DNA of 64,000 nucleotides from CAIKZY01 sp044374195 (GCA_044374195.1 JBILOY010000006.1:1-64000), one strand, 5' to 3'; positions 34,703-43,402 are shown, numbered from the stretch's first letter. The notes: generated from the sequence alone by a model not told the origin. Numbers and translations: made by a program.

Positions 34703-35754
34703 TCATCGAGCCACTGCGACTGCTTCTCCGCCACCTCGCGAGAGGGGAGCTGTAGCGGCTCCTTCACTGGTGCGGCGAAGTCGACGAAGACCTTTGGCGG
34801 GATTACTCCGGCGAGAGCAGGGAAGACAAACATCGACAAGGGAATATCTGCCTGCACGGCAGGGGAGAGAAGCCAGTTGATCACGGTCTTTGCACCTGCC
34901 GGGTTCGACGTGCCCGCGAGCACGCCGGCGTACTCGACCTGTCGGTAACAGCCATTAGTCATCACGACGCTGTACGGCTTGACGGGCTTGGGATCGGCGG
35001 CGTACACGATCTCGGCAGGCGGACTGGTCGCATAGGACACGACGAGAGGTCGATCGCCCTTACCGCCGCCTGCGGTGTACGAGCCCTCATATGCCTCAGA
35101 CCATGAGCCGGCAACTTTCACGCCGTTATCGCGCAGGGCCTGCCAGTACTCCTCCCAGGAGTCTCCGTACCGGGAGATGGTGGCGAGCATGAACGCTTGA
35201 CCAGGTGAGCTCGTGGCTGGGTCTTGAACCACGAGGAGATCCCTGTATTCCGGCTTCCTCAGATCGTCGAGACTTCGCGGCATCTCGATGCCATTCTGCG
35301 CAAACCAGGCCTCGTCCATATTGATGCATACATCGCCGTAATCAATCGGCGTGACCTTATCTTCGGCGGTGTCGTCACGCAGGGTTGGCAGCACGTTGCC
35401 GAGATTTGCCGCCACGAACGGTTCGAAGACGCCGGCGTCGATGGCCTTGGCTATCAGGCTGTTATCGATGCCGAACAGCACGTCGCCGCTCGGTGCGCCG
35501 GCGGAAAGAATTGCGCCTGCCACGACCTGGCCTGCATCGCCACCGGTGACGATCTCCAGTGTGATGCCCGTTTGGGCCTTCAGATCCGCGATCAGTACCT
35601 CGGAGACTGCGAATGAGTCGTGGGTTATCAGCCGAACCGTAGACGGTCCGCTAAGGCTCGGAGTCGGATCCGCGGGTGTCGTGCCCGCGCACGCGGAGAG
35701 GAGTAGAACGCCGCCTAGTACGGCAGAAAGAAGAGCAGGCTTACTCAATGACAT
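34678..35754 (-). CDS. thiB: Thiamine-binding lipoprotein
   Basis: 358 residues from ATG 35754, chosen because GAGGG lies nine bases upstream; ATGs at 35760 and 35763 are in frame but too close. Lipobox LLLSACAG makes it a membrane-anchored lipoprotein. ThiB-like features: RLITHDSFAVSE, DVLFGIDNSL, TPIDYGDVCINMD, VQDPATSSPGQAFM, SWSEAYEG and LVVSYATSPPAEIV. Binds thiamine, TMP or TPP outside the cell. The TPP riboswitch immediately upstream identifies the substrate class. Confidence 0.93.
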   Translation of the reverse strand: MSLSKPALLSAVLGGVLLLSACAGTTPADPTPSLSGPSTVRLITHDSFAVSEVLIADLKAQTGITLEIVTGGDAGQVVAGAILSAGAPSGDVLFGIDNSLIAKAIDAGVFEPFVAANLGNVLPTLRDDTAEDKVTPIDYGDVCINMDEAWFAQNGIEMPRSLDDLRKPEYRDLLVVQDPATSSPGQAFMLATISRYGDSWEEYWQALRDNGVKVAGSWSEAYEGSYTAGGGKGDRPLVVSYATSPPAEIVYAADPKPVKPYSVVMTNGCYRQVEYAGVLAGTSNPAGAKTVINWLLSPAVQADIPLSMFVFPALAGVIPPKVFVDFAAPVKEPLQLPSREVAEKQSQWLDEWGQVMGR

Positions 35755-35763
35755 ATTCATCAT

Positions 35764-35850
35764 CCCTCACGCTGGCATTACCCAGTTCAGGTTCCGTGGG
35801 TCGGTGGCAGCGGCCACCCTCTCAGCCCGCCGAACTCGCGAGCTCCCCTG
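35764..35850 (-). ncRNA. TPP (THI-box) riboswitch
   Basis: The minus strand carries the conserved blocks in order: GGGGAGCTC, GGGCTGAGAGGGTGG, CCGACCCACGGAACCTGAAC, TGGGTAATGCCAGCGTGAGGGA. These match the TPP aptamer (CUGAGA, ACCU-GA and AAUGCC-GCG-GGGA). The 3' GAGGG also serves as the Shine-Dalgarno of thiB, so TPP binding should mask it and block translation. A possible -10, TAAAGT (35859-35864), would start transcription just before the aptamer. Confidence 0.95.
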
Positions 35851-35878
35851 ACAGCCGCACTTTACCAGCGGCGTGAGG

Positions 35879-36073
35879 TCAGTGCGAGCGCAGGTAACGC
35901 GCGGTAAAGGCAAACGCGCAGCAGGCAAGCAGGAAGCCCAGTGCGAAGACTCCAGTGAGAACCCCGATGCCCTCGGCACTTGCGCGCACGACCGTGGCGG
36001 TGCCGAAAAGCAGCATCGTGAACCCCTGCAGGAAGAGGGAGAAGCGCAATGCGCGCTTGGTGGAGTCGTCCAT
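35879..36073 (-). CDS. Small two-helix membrane protein
   Basis: 64 residues. Two membrane segments, LRFSLFLQGFTMLLFGTATVV and GVLTGVFALGFLLACCAFAF, with a basic end ARYLRSH. No clear ribosome-binding site; GAAACT six bases before ATG is a poor -10. It lies 12 bases after the DsbA-like gene stop and reads the same way. No family recognised. Confidence 0.55.
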   Translation of the reverse strand: MDDSTKRALRFSLFLQGFTMLLFGTATVVRASAEGIGVLTGVFALGFLLACCAFAFTARYLRSH

Positions 36074-36085
36074 GGGTTCAGTTTC

Positions 36086-36718
36086 TCATTCGGCGGGCTC
36101 GAGCGTCTGCTCGATGGTCTCGACGAAGACCTCGAAGGGCTGAGCACCGGAGATCCCGTACTTGCGGTCGAAGACGCAGAACGGGACACCGTTAGCACCG
36201 AAGGCTCGTGCGAGTTCGGCGTCTGAATCGACTTGTGCGGCGTAGGCGTTCGACTCCATGGCAATGCGCGCAGCGCTCGCGTCGAGTCCAGCCTCGGTGA
36301 CGTAGGGGAGGAGCTCGTCGAGCGTGAAGACAGGCTGAGCATTCTCGAAGTAAGCGGAGTACAGGAGCTCGAGGAGTTCTTGTGCGCGGCCTTGCTCTTG
36401 CGCCCAGAGCAACAATCGATGTGCGAGCACGGTGTTGCCGCTGATGCCATCGAGGAGGTGATAGCTGAGCCCTTCACCCGCGGCGACCTCTGTGACTTGT
36501 CCCATCATCTGCTTGACGCCCGCGTCATCTAGCCCGTACTTCGCGGAAAGGACGTCGACGGTGCGTTTGCCTTGGGTCGTCGCCGACGGATCAAGCTGGA
36601 AGGCACGATGGGTAATGACGGCGTCGGTCACGCCTACCGCGGCGAGTGCGCGTTCGAGCCTGCGCTTGCCGATAAAGCACCACGGGCAGACGACGTCAGA
36701 CCAGATCTCAATGTGCAT
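36086..36718 (-). CDS. DsbA-family oxidoreductase (FrnE type)
   Basis: 210 residues from ATG 36718, with GAGGAAGC before it inside the end of the upstream flippase gene (11-base overlap). Thioredoxin fold with the active site DVVCPWCFIGKRRLE, a helical insert (GKRTVDVLSAKYGLDDAG) and the C-terminal cis-Pro region ANGVPFCVFDRKYGISGAQP. No signal peptide, so cytoplasmic like other FrnE proteins. Likely a thiol-disulfide isomerase in stress responses or polyketide-type chemistry; substrate unknown. Confidence 0.92.
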   Translation of the reverse strand: MHIEIWSDVVCPWCFIGKRRLERALAAVGVTDAVITHRAFQLDPSATTQGKRTVDVLSAKYGLDDAGVKQMMGQVTEVAAGEGLSYHLLDGISGNTVLAHRLLLWAQEQGRAQELLELLYSAYFENAQPVFTLDELLPYVTEAGLDASAARIAMESNAYAAQVDSDAELARAFGANGVPFCVFDRKYGISGAQPFEVFVETIEQTLEPAE

Positions 36719-37808
36719 GCTTCCTCGTATCCCACTTGTACATTCCAAAGGCGCCGAGGCCGACGAGCAGCTGCGGCAAGAACCAGACGAGTCGCCAGAT
36801 GAGGTCGGCCACGACGGCAATCGAGCTGTCAACGCCGAAGGCGACCAGAAGTGCAACGAGTGCAGCATCGACGGTGCCAAGACCGCCGGGAGTGATCGGA
36901 AAACTCGTGAGCAGGAGCGCAATCGAGTAGGCCGCGAAGATCTCGATAAGGCTGAGCGGCTGGGGGAATTGATCGAGACCAGCCAGTGCGAACAGCAGCA
37001 CGAGGAAGGGCGTGAGCTGCGCGATGACGTTGGTGATCGTGAGCCAGTGCCAGCGGCGACCCACGAGCTCGGAGGCCTCGTGGTGAAACTCGACAAGCTT
37101 CTCGGTCATGTCAGGTGCGGTCTTCTTGAATACCTTCATCACGCGATTAATGGGCTTCTGCACGACCCGGGCGACCTTGCGCGCCCCGGACTCGCTACGC
37201 AGGATCAGGCTGATCGCGATCACGGAGATGATGACGACGACCAGGCCGATGATCGCGCCTGTCATGAAGCCAGCTGTCGAGCGACCTTCGATGACGAGTC
37301 CGACGACGCCGATCATCGGGAACGACAGCGTGAGCAGGTATGTCCATACCGCGTCAGCGGACACCGCGGCCGCTGCAGCGGGAGCCGGTACGCCGTAGCG
37401 AGCGAGGATCGCGTACTGGGTGCCCACCGCGACAGCGCCGCCGCCGGGGATCACGTTGCTGACCAAGAAGCCGGCCTGTCGGTTCACGAACGCGTGGCGG
37501 TAACTCAGGTGCGGGATGGCCGCGATCGCCGTGAACGGATACAGCGCGATATTGAGCAGGCCGGCCGCGACGAGCAAGGCGATCCACACAGGCGAGATGC
37601 TCTGGAGCTTCTCGAATGCCTGGCCGTAGTTGCCGAGCTGGGGAAAGAGAAAGAAGAAGACAGCGCCCATGATGATCAAGCCGATGAGCAGTGAGATTGC
37701 CGTGCGCAGGCGCTTGTTCTTGGGCGAGATCCCGGGCGCCTTAGCGGCGGTATTCACCGGATTTTCGATCACGGGAGGAGCGTATGCCCTCGTGGATTTC
37801 AGTATCAC
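36708..37808 (-). CDS. Flippase-like integral membrane protein (LPG synthase TM family)
   Basis: 366 residues from GTG 37808 (GGGAG 7 bases upstream). About eight to nine membrane segments. Motifs of the UPF0104/AglD/MprF N-terminal family: LLVAAGLLNIALYPFTAIAA, NVIPGGGAVAVGTQYAILAR, and FPITPGGLGTVDAALVALLV. Such proteins are thought to flip or transfer lipids. In actinomycetes they appear near glycan-lipid genes; here the neighbour is a DsbA-like gene. No aminoacyl-transferase domain is attached. Confidence 0.85.
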   Translation of the reverse strand: MILKSTRAYAPPVIENPVNTAAKAPGISPKNKRLRTAISLLIGLIIMGAVFFFLFPQLGNYGQAFEKLQSISPVWIALLVAAGLLNIALYPFTAIAAIPHLSYRHAFVNRQAGFLVSNVIPGGGAVAVGTQYAILARYGVPAPAAAAAVSADAVWTYLLTLSFPMIGVVGLVIEGRSTAGFMTGAIIGLVVVIISVIAISLILRSESGARKVARVVQKPINRVMKVFKKTAPDMTEKLVEFHHEASELVGRRWHWLTITNVIAQLTPFLVLLFALAGLDQFPQPLSLIEIFAAYSIALLLTSFPITPGGLGTVDAALVALLVAFGVDSSIAVVADLIWRLVWFLPQLLVGLGAFGMYKWDTRKHAH

Positions 37809-37957
37809 GGCTCACTCCCGTAACATCGAGGGGTCGCTGCGCCGCAGTGGCATATCAAGAGGTCGATCAAGAATCGGCCCGCCAGCGAGTCTTGGCACAA
37901 CTGAGGTCGAACGCGGACCCCTTTCGAGACGCGCGTGATGTCTCGATTGGAATAGTT

Positions 37958-40240
37958 ATGCCTGCAATTCGCCCTGCCACTGCACGCCCGAAACCGAAGA
38001 AGGAACGGGCTCGCAAGACCACCACCAAGGCCACCGGAAAGGCCGGCTCCAAGAGCGCGTCCAAGAAGTCGCCGAAGCCCAAGCACAAGACCGGGTCGGC
38101 ACGCCCGATCGCCGGCACTCCGAAGAATCGCGCTGAGCGTCGCCGTGTCGAATTCGGCGATACTCGCACCACGCGCGCCGAGGCCCCCAAGCGCACAGAT
38201 CGCTCTGGCTCATCTGCCCGCAGCGAGCGTCCGGATTCACCCCGCCGCTCGGACTCCTCGCATCGCAGCGAGCGTCCGGCCAGTCGCGACCCGCGTTCGC
38301 GCGATGAGCGTCCGCGCCAGGAGCGCGTGGGCACCGATCGTCCGCGTAATGATCGGTTCGCCGCTGACAAGCCGCGCACCGAACGTGCGACCGAGCGTCC
38401 GCGCACCGATCGCTTCAGCTCGGATCGGCCGCGTACCGAGCGCCCGTACAGTGACAAGCCGCGCACGGAGCGCACCTACAGCGATCGTCCGCGCACTGAG
38501 CGTTCGGATCGTCCGACGAATGATCGTTACAACGATCGTCCGCGCACTGAGCGTTCGGATCGTCCGACGAATGATCGTTACAACGATCGTCCGCGCACCG
38601 ACCGCCCGAGTTCGGATCGCCCGTATAACGACCGCTCCTCGAGCAGCCGCCCGAGTTCGGATCGCCCGTATAACGACCGCTCCTCGAGCAGTCGCTCCTA
38701 CGGAGACCGCCCCTCAGGCAGCCGTTCCTACAACGATCGCCCGAGCAGTGACCGCGCACGCAGCAGCTTCACCGATCGTCCGCAGAACTCGCGGACGAGC
38801 AGCGGTGACCGCACCTTCGCATCGAAGCGTGAGAACAACTATGCGGCCGATCAGGTCATGCCCAAGGCATCCCGTGAGGTCGAAGAGCAGTTCAATGTGA
38901 TCGACGATGCGCCGACCGAGGGTCTGTCGTGGGCCGATCTGGGTATCTCGTCGAACCTGGTGGGCGCAATGGCTCGTGGCGGCATCACCTCTCCGTTCCC
39001 GATCCAGTCGGCCACGTTGCCCGACGCGATCGCCGGCCGCGACATCCTCGGCCGCGGCCAGACCGGCTCGGGCAAGACCTTGGCCTTCGGCCTGGCGATG
39101 CTCACCCGTCTCGCGGGCCAGAAGGCCTACCCGAATAAGCCGCTGGGCCTGGTACTCGTGCCGACTCGTGAGCTCGCGATGCAGGTCAACGACACCCTCT
39201 CTCCGCTCGCTGACTCGATCGGGCTGAAGGTTCGCCTGATTGCCGGTGGCATGCCTTACCAGAAGCAGCTGTTCGCTCTCGATCGCGGAGTTCCGATCCT
39301 GGTGGCCACTCCCGGTCGCCTGATGGACCTCGTCAATCGCGGTGCGTGCGATCTCTCCGATGTCTGCGTCACGGTTCTCGATGAGGCCGATCAGATGGCC
39401 GACATGGGCTTCATGCCGATCGTGCGTGAGATTCTCGACTGCACCAAGGAAGGCAGCCAGCGTCTGCTGTTCAGTGCCACCCTTGATGGCGATGTCGATC
39501 ATCTCGTCAAGCGATACCTGAACAACCCTGCTCGTCACTCGCTCGCCGCGGTGCACGCACCCGTCGACACGATGGAGCACGCGGTTCTGATCATTCATCC
39601 GAAGGACAAGGACGAGATCTCCGCGGAGATCGGTGCACGCGAGGGTCGCACGATCTTCTTTGTGCGCACCCAGGCTGCGGTCGATCGCCTTGCCGAGTAC
39701 CTGTGTGCTCAGGGCATTCCTGCTGGGGCGCTGCATGGCGGCAAGACCCAGGCCGTGCGCACGCGCACGCTCAATGCCTTCCGTGAAGGCGTGACTCCCG
39801 CACTCGTGGCGACTGACGTCGCCGCTCGCGGTATTCACGTCGATGGCATCAGCCTGGTCGTGCATGTCGATGCGCCGACTGACCCGAAGGACTACCTGCA
39901 CCGCGCCGGCCGCACGGCTCGCGCCGGCGAGGAGGGCACCGTCGTGACGCTGTCATCACCGCGCCAGCAGAAGTTCGTCGAGTCGCTGACCAAGAAGGCC
40001 GGTGTCGATCCGATGATCGTCCGCGTGCGCCCGGGTGATTCCGAGCTCATCTCGATCACCGGTGCGAAGACGCCGACCGGTGTCCCGTGGGAGCCGCCGA
40101 AGGAGCGCGAGCGCCCATCGAAGCCGTATGGCCAAGGCGGAGGCCGCAGTGGCGGCTTCAACCGTGGTGGCCCGCGTCGCACTGGCGGCGGAAGCGGTGG
40201 CGGCAAGCCGTCGTACTCCCGTTCACGCGGTCGCGACTAA
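37958..40240 (+). CDS. DEAD-box RNA helicase with long disordered N-terminal repeat region
   Basis: 760 residues from ATG 37958 (weak signals). Residues 1-60 are Lys-rich, about 60-300 are low complexity Arg/Asp/Ser/Pro with repeated DRPRTERSDRP and SSDRPYNDRSSSSR units. The helicase core from about 315 has the Q motif GGITSPFPIQSATLP, Walker A GRGQTGSGKTLAF, PTRELAMQ, VLDEADQMADMGF, LFSATL, ATDVAARGIHVD and HRAGRTARAG. The C-terminus is Gly/Arg/Ser-rich (GGGRSGGFNRGGPRR). Unwinds or remodels RNA in the cytoplasm; the disordered ends should favour RNA binding and condensates, perhaps in cold or ribosome assembly. Confidence 0.92.
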   Translation: MPAIRPATARPKPKKERARKTTTKATGKAGSKSASKKSPKPKHKTGSARPIAGTPKNRAERRRVEFGDTRTTRAEAPKRTDRSGSSARSERPDSPRRSDSSHRSERPASRDPRSRDERPRQERVGTDRPRNDRFAADKPRTERATERPRTDRFSSDRPRTERPYSDKPRTERTYSDRPRTERSDRPTNDRYNDRPRTERSDRPTNDRYNDRPRTDRPSSDRPYNDRSSSSRPSSDRPYNDRSSSSRSYGDRPSGSRSYNDRPSSDRARSSFTDRPQNSRTSSGDRTFASKRENNYAADQVMPKASREVEEQFNVIDDAPTEGLSWADLGISSNLVGAMARGGITSPFPIQSATLPDAIAGRDILGRGQTGSGKTLAFGLAMLTRLAGQKAYPNKPLGLVLVPTRELAMQVNDTLSPLADSIGLKVRLIAGGMPYQKQLFALDRGVPILVATPGRLMDLVNRGACDLSDVCVTVLDEADQMADMGFMPIVREILDCTKEGSQRLLFSATLDGDVDHLVKRYLNNPARHSLAAVHAPVDTMEHAVLIIHPKDKDEISAEIGAREGRTIFFVRTQAAVDRLAEYLCAQGIPAGALHGGKTQAVRTRTLNAFREGVTPALVATDVAARGIHVDGISLVVHVDAPTDPKDYLHRAGRTARAGEEGTVVTLSSPRQQKFVESLTKKAGVDPMIVRVRPGDSELISITGAKTPTGVPWEPPKERERPSKPYGQGGGRSGGFNRGGPRRTGGGSGGGKPSYSRSRGRD
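38483..38584 (+). repeat. Two exact 51-bp tandem repeats in the helicase N-terminus
   Basis: Copies at 38483-38533 and 38534-38584 are identical at DNA level and each encodes the 17 residues DRPRTERSDRPTNDRYN. Exact identity implies recent duplication. Confidence 0.95.
38606..38695 (+). repeat. Two 45-bp tandem repeats in the helicase N-terminus
   Basis: Copies at 38606-38650 and 38651-38695 differ by a single C/T change and each encodes 15 residues of the PSSDRPYNDRSSSSR type. Confidence 0.95.
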
Positions 40241-40250
40241 GAGCAACTGA

Positions 40251-40285
40251 GAAGGGCCCCGATGCACCACGCATCGGGGCCCTTC
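40251..40285. terminator. Bidirectional terminator between helicase and mrp
   Basis: GAAGGGCCCCGATGC, loop ACCAC, GCATCGGGGCCCTTC: a perfect 15-bp stem. Followed by TTCATT on the plus strand and preceded by A-rich sequence, so it can serve both convergent genes. Confidence 0.9.
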
Positions 40286-40298
40286 TTCATTGATTGCC

Positions 40299-41441
40299 TT
40301 ACTTCTGGCGTGTGGAGCTAATGCCAAGTGACATGCCAGCGAGACCTCGCGGCCGCTTGCCCAGCCTCTCGGCAATCGCTCGGATCGCCTGCGAGGCAGG
40401 CGCTTCTGGATCGCTGAGCACGAGCGGATGACCTGAGTCGCCGCCCTCGCGCAGCTTCACGTCGAACGGGATCTTGCCGAGCAGGGGCACGTTCGTGCCG
40501 AGAACTTCGGTCAACTGTTCGGCGACGAGTGAGCCGCCACCGATGCCGAAGAGATCCATCGGCTCCCCGCACTTCGGGCAGGGGAATGAGCTCATGTTCT
40601 CGATTACTCCCGCGACCTTCTGATGTGTCTGGGCTGCAAGGGTTCCGGCACGCACAGCGACATCAGCCGCTGCTGCCTGAGGAGTCGTGACGAGCACGAG
40701 CTCGGCGCCTGGCAGCAGGCTCGCTGTGGAGAGTGCGATGTCACCGGTGCCGGGCGGCAGGTCGAGAAGTAGAACATCGAGATCGCCCCAGTAGACGTCC
40801 TTGAGGAACGACTCGAGATAGCGATGCAGCATCGGACCGCGGAAGGCAACGGGCTGCGTGACTCCGCCGGGCTTGAATGGTGCCATCGAGATGACCCGTA
40901 CGCCGTAACCGGTCGGCGGCATGATCATGCCCTCGACCTGAGTGGGCGCGGTGGTCGCATTGAGCATGCGCGGAATCGAGTGACCGTAGATGTCGGCATC
41001 GACTAGGCCGACCGACAGGCCCATGTCGGCCATGGACGCTGCAAGGTTTGCGGTGAGCGATGACTTTCCGACACCACCCTTGCCGGAGGCGATCGCGTAT
41101 ACGCGGGTAAGCGAACCCGGCTGAGAGAACGGAATCTCGCGATCATCGCCGCCGCCGCTGAGGAGCTTCTTCAGCTCTGCACGCTGCTCCTCGCTCATGA
41201 CGTCGAGTTCGACAAGCACCTCAGTAACGTGCGGCACCTTGCTGACAGCGCCCACCACGCGTTCAGTGATCGTCTCGCGCATGGGGCAACCGGAGATCGT
41301 GAGGAAGACGCCGACTTTGACTGTGCCGCCGGAGATCTCGACGCCCTTCAGCATTCCGATCTCGGTGATCGGGCGATGGATTTCCGGATCCTTGACGGTG
41401 GCGAGGGCAGCCTCGATGGCGGAGAGGTCAGGCGTGGGCAT
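40299..41441 (-). CDS. mrp: Mrp/ApbC-type iron-sulfur carrier ATPase
   Basis: 380 residues. An N-terminal DUF59/MIP18 domain (ALATVKDPEIHRPITEIGML, TISGCPMRETI) is followed by a P-loop NTPase with AIASGKGGVGKSSLTANLA, VDADIYGHSIPRML, LLLDLPPGTGDIAL and the cluster-binding SSFPCPKCGEPMDLFG. Transfers Fe-S clusters to apoproteins in the cytoplasm. The ATG has TAGCAT six bases upstream and no Shine-Dalgarno. Confidence 0.95.
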   Translation of the reverse strand: MPTPDLSAIEAALATVKDPEIHRPITEIGMLKGVEISGGTVKVGVFLTISGCPMRETITERVVGAVSKVPHVTEVLVELDVMSEEQRAELKKLLSGGGDDREIPFSQPGSLTRVYAIASGKGGVGKSSLTANLAASMADMGLSVGLVDADIYGHSIPRMLNATTAPTQVEGMIMPPTGYGVRVISMAPFKPGGVTQPVAFRGPMLHRYLESFLKDVYWGDLDVLLLDLPPGTGDIALSTASLLPGAELVLVTTPQAAAADVAVRAGTLAAQTHQKVAGVIENMSSFPCPKCGEPMDLFGIGGGSLVAEQLTEVLGTNVPLLGKIPFDVKLREGGDSGHPLVLSDPEAPASQAIRAIAERLGKRPRGLAGMSLGISSTRQK

Positions 41442-41447
41442 GTGACG

Positions 41448-41453
41448 ATGCTA
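41448..41453 (-). promoter_or_regulatory. -10 of leaderless mrp
   Basis: Minus-strand TAGCAT ends six bases (CGTCAC) before ATG 41441. It overlaps the stop of the upstream DUF1003 gene, so mrp has its own start site within a tight gene run. Confidence 0.5.
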
Positions 41454-41996
41454 GGAGTCGAGCTCTTCGTCGTCGTGAGAGGGATGCTTCTTCTTGACCT
41501 TGCCCATGGCGTCGATCTTCTCGGCCAGCTCTTCGGCCAGATCCCGCATCTCACCGCGTACGTAATCACGGGTGGCAACCTCGTTGAGTGCGAGGCGCAA
41601 ACCGGCGATTTCGCGAGCCAGGTAGTCACTATCGGCGAGTAGTCGCTCGGTGCGCGCGCGGTCCTCTTGATACTGCACCCGATCGCGGTCGGACTGCCGG
41701 TTCTGCGCGAGCAGGATCAGCGGTGCGGCGTAGGAGGCCTGGAGTGAGAGCAAAAGGGTCAAGAAGATGAAGGGGAACGGATCGATCTGCCACTGTTCGG
41801 GAGCCAGCGTGTTCCAGCCGACCCAGATGATCACGAAGCTGGTCATCCACGCGATGAATGCCCAGGAACCGATATAGCGCGCGACCTTCTCAGAGACCCG
41901 TCCGAAGGTCTCTGGGTCGTAGGCAGGACGCAGGGAACGGCCGCGCTCCATCGGGAGGTCGAGGCGAGGTGCCTTGCTCTTGCGGGGGCTAGCCAT
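41451..41996 (-). CDS. DUF1003 membrane protein
   Basis: 181 residues from ATG 41996. Basic N-terminus, then two membrane helices (GSWAFIAWMTSFVIIWVGWN and FPFIFLTLLLSLQASYAAPL) with the family signature LLAQNRQSDRDRVQYQEDRA, and a C-terminal coiled coil (ERLLADSDYLAREIAGLRLA) ending in a charged tail KKKHPSHDDEELDS. Overlaps the MgtE-like gene by eight bases; the two are paired in many actinomycetes. Role unknown, possibly the membrane half of a Mg2+-linked complex. Confidence 0.88.
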   Translation of the reverse strand: MASPRKSKAPRLDLPMERGRSLRPAYDPETFGRVSEKVARYIGSWAFIAWMTSFVIIWVGWNTLAPEQWQIDPFPFIFLTLLLSLQASYAAPLILLAQNRQSDRDRVQYQEDRARTERLLADSDYLAREIAGLRLALNEVATRDYVRGEMRDLAEELAEKIDAMGKVKKKHPSHDDEELDS

Positions 41997-43236
41997 CGGA
42001 ATCCTGCTCACGCCAGTTGTCGGGCAGCATGTGATCGATGACGTCGTCGACGGTGACCGTGCCGAGGAGGCGATCGTTCTCGTCGACGACGGGTACCGCG
42101 ACCAGGTTGTAGGCAGCGAAGTAGCGGGTGACCTCTGCAAGCGGAGCGTCAGCGGTGATCGGCTCGAGATTCGTGTCGATGACTGCCGAGACAAGGGTGC
42201 CGGGCGCCTCGCGCAGCAGACGCTGGAAGTGACAGGTGCCGAGGAACTTGCCCGTCGGAGTCTCGGTAGGCGCACGGGTGACATAGACCTGCGAGGCAAG
42301 GGCGGGCGAAAGATCCGCGTTGCGAATCTGTGCGAGGGCATCGGCGACCGTGGCATCCGGTGGCAGCACGATTGGCTCGGTGGTCATCATGCCGCCGGCG
42401 GAGAAGTCGTCGTAGGTCAGCAGGCGTCGAATGTCATCGGCCTCTTCGGGCTCCATGCGCTCGAGCAGGTCGGCGGCCTGCTCCGGCGGAAGCTCGGAGA
42501 TCAGGTCGGCTGCATCGTCGGGTGCCATTTCCTCGAGGACGTCAGCAGCACGCTCCGCCTCGAGTGCCTGCAGGATCTCGACGCGATCTTCTTCCGGCAT
42601 CTCTTCGAGGACGTCAGCGAGACGCTCGTCATCGAGTTCGCGTGCGACCTCGATGCGTCGCTTCACCGGAAGATCGTGAAGTGCATTCGCGAGGTCAGCA
42701 GGAAGCATGGCTTCCAAAGTGGAGAGCAACTGCTCTGCCGGCTGATCCACAGACGGAAGTGAGAGACCACGAATGTCCTCCCAGTCGACGACGAACTTCT
42801 CGTTCTTGCGACGGAAGCCTGCGCCTCCGCGTCGGACGAATAGCTGAGTGACGAACCAGTCTCGAGTGCGCGACTGCTCGACACCCATGTCGAGGACCGT
42901 CACCTGCTCGCCCGAGGAGACGAGATCGACCGTGCGATCGAGAAGCTCGGCGGCGACAAGGGTCTCGTTCGGGCGCTGCTCGAATCGGCGCAGATTCACC
43001 GCACCGGTCACGATCACGGTGCCGGCGTCGATCGCAGTGACCTTTGTCATCGGAACGAAGATGCGCCGGCGGGGCTGGACTTCCACGACCAGGCCGGTCA
43101 AGCGCGGGGGATTGAGCCCCGTGCGCAGCACCATGACACCGTCGCGGACCTTGCCCACCTGGTCACCATTGGGATCGAAGACACCAATCCCCGAGAGGCG
43201 GGCGAGGAAGATCCTCGTGGGGGCGTTGGTCGTCAC
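41989..43236 (-). CDS. MgtE-like cytosolic protein with PRC-barrel, MgtE-N and CBS domains, no channel
   Basis: 415 residues. The N-terminal 100 residues resemble a PRC-barrel (GVFDPNGDQVGKVRDGVMVL). Residues about 170-285 form the superhelical MgtE intracellular N domain (LPVKRRIEVARELDDERLAD, PPEQAADLLERMEPEEADDI). Two CBS motifs follow (FSAGGMMTTEPIVLPPDATV and LVAVPVVDENDRLLGTVTVD). The membrane domain that forms the Mg2+ channel in true MgtE is absent. It may sense Mg2+ or nucleotides and act with the DUF1003 partner. TAGCCT six bases before GTG suggests a leaderless start. Confidence 0.88.
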   Translation of the reverse strand: MTTNAPTRIFLARLSGIGVFDPNGDQVGKVRDGVMVLRTGLNPPRLTGLVVEVQPRRRIFVPMTKVTAIDAGTVIVTGAVNLRRFEQRPNETLVAAELLDRTVDLVSSGEQVTVLDMGVEQSRTRDWFVTQLFVRRGGAGFRRKNEKFVVDWEDIRGLSLPSVDQPAEQLLSTLEAMLPADLANALHDLPVKRRIEVARELDDERLADVLEEMPEEDRVEILQALEAERAADVLEEMAPDDAADLISELPPEQAADLLERMEPEEADDIRRLLTYDDFSAGGMMTTEPIVLPPDATVADALAQIRNADLSPALASQVYVTRAPTETPTGKFLGTCHFQRLLREAPGTLVSAVIDTNLEPITADAPLAEVTRYFAAYNLVAVPVVDENDRLLGTVTVDDVIDHMLPDNWREQDSDG

Positions 43237-43242
43237 GGAGGA

Positions 43243-43248
43243 AGGCTA
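43243..43248 (-). promoter_or_regulatory. -10 of leaderless MgtE-like gene
   Basis: Minus-strand TAGCCT, then TCCTCC, then GTG 43236. No purine-rich ribosome-binding site in the gap. Confidence 0.5.
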
Positions 43249-43402
43249 CCGTCCCTCAAGCCTCATCTGTCACTCGCTTTTCTTCCCCGGGAGACCATGT
43301 GTCCTGGACCTGCGATCCAGATCACGGAGGTGGCTCAGATCACCCTTACGACTCCCCGTTCCAGGAGGGATTAGGGCAAAGTGGCCTCCATCACTTCGGG
43401 AG

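Noticed and set aside
38483..38695. CRISPR-like array
   Set aside because: The repeats are in frame within a protein-coding region, lack spacers of uniform size, and no cas genes exist in the window.
38714..39901. 395-codon minus-strand frame within the DEAD helicase gene
   Set aside because: Antisense to conserved helicase motifs, no family features.
43311..43326. CRP-like site upstream of the lyase gene
   Set aside because: TGCGA-N6-TCACG departs from both consensus arms and stands alone; noted only under the inverted-repeat feature.
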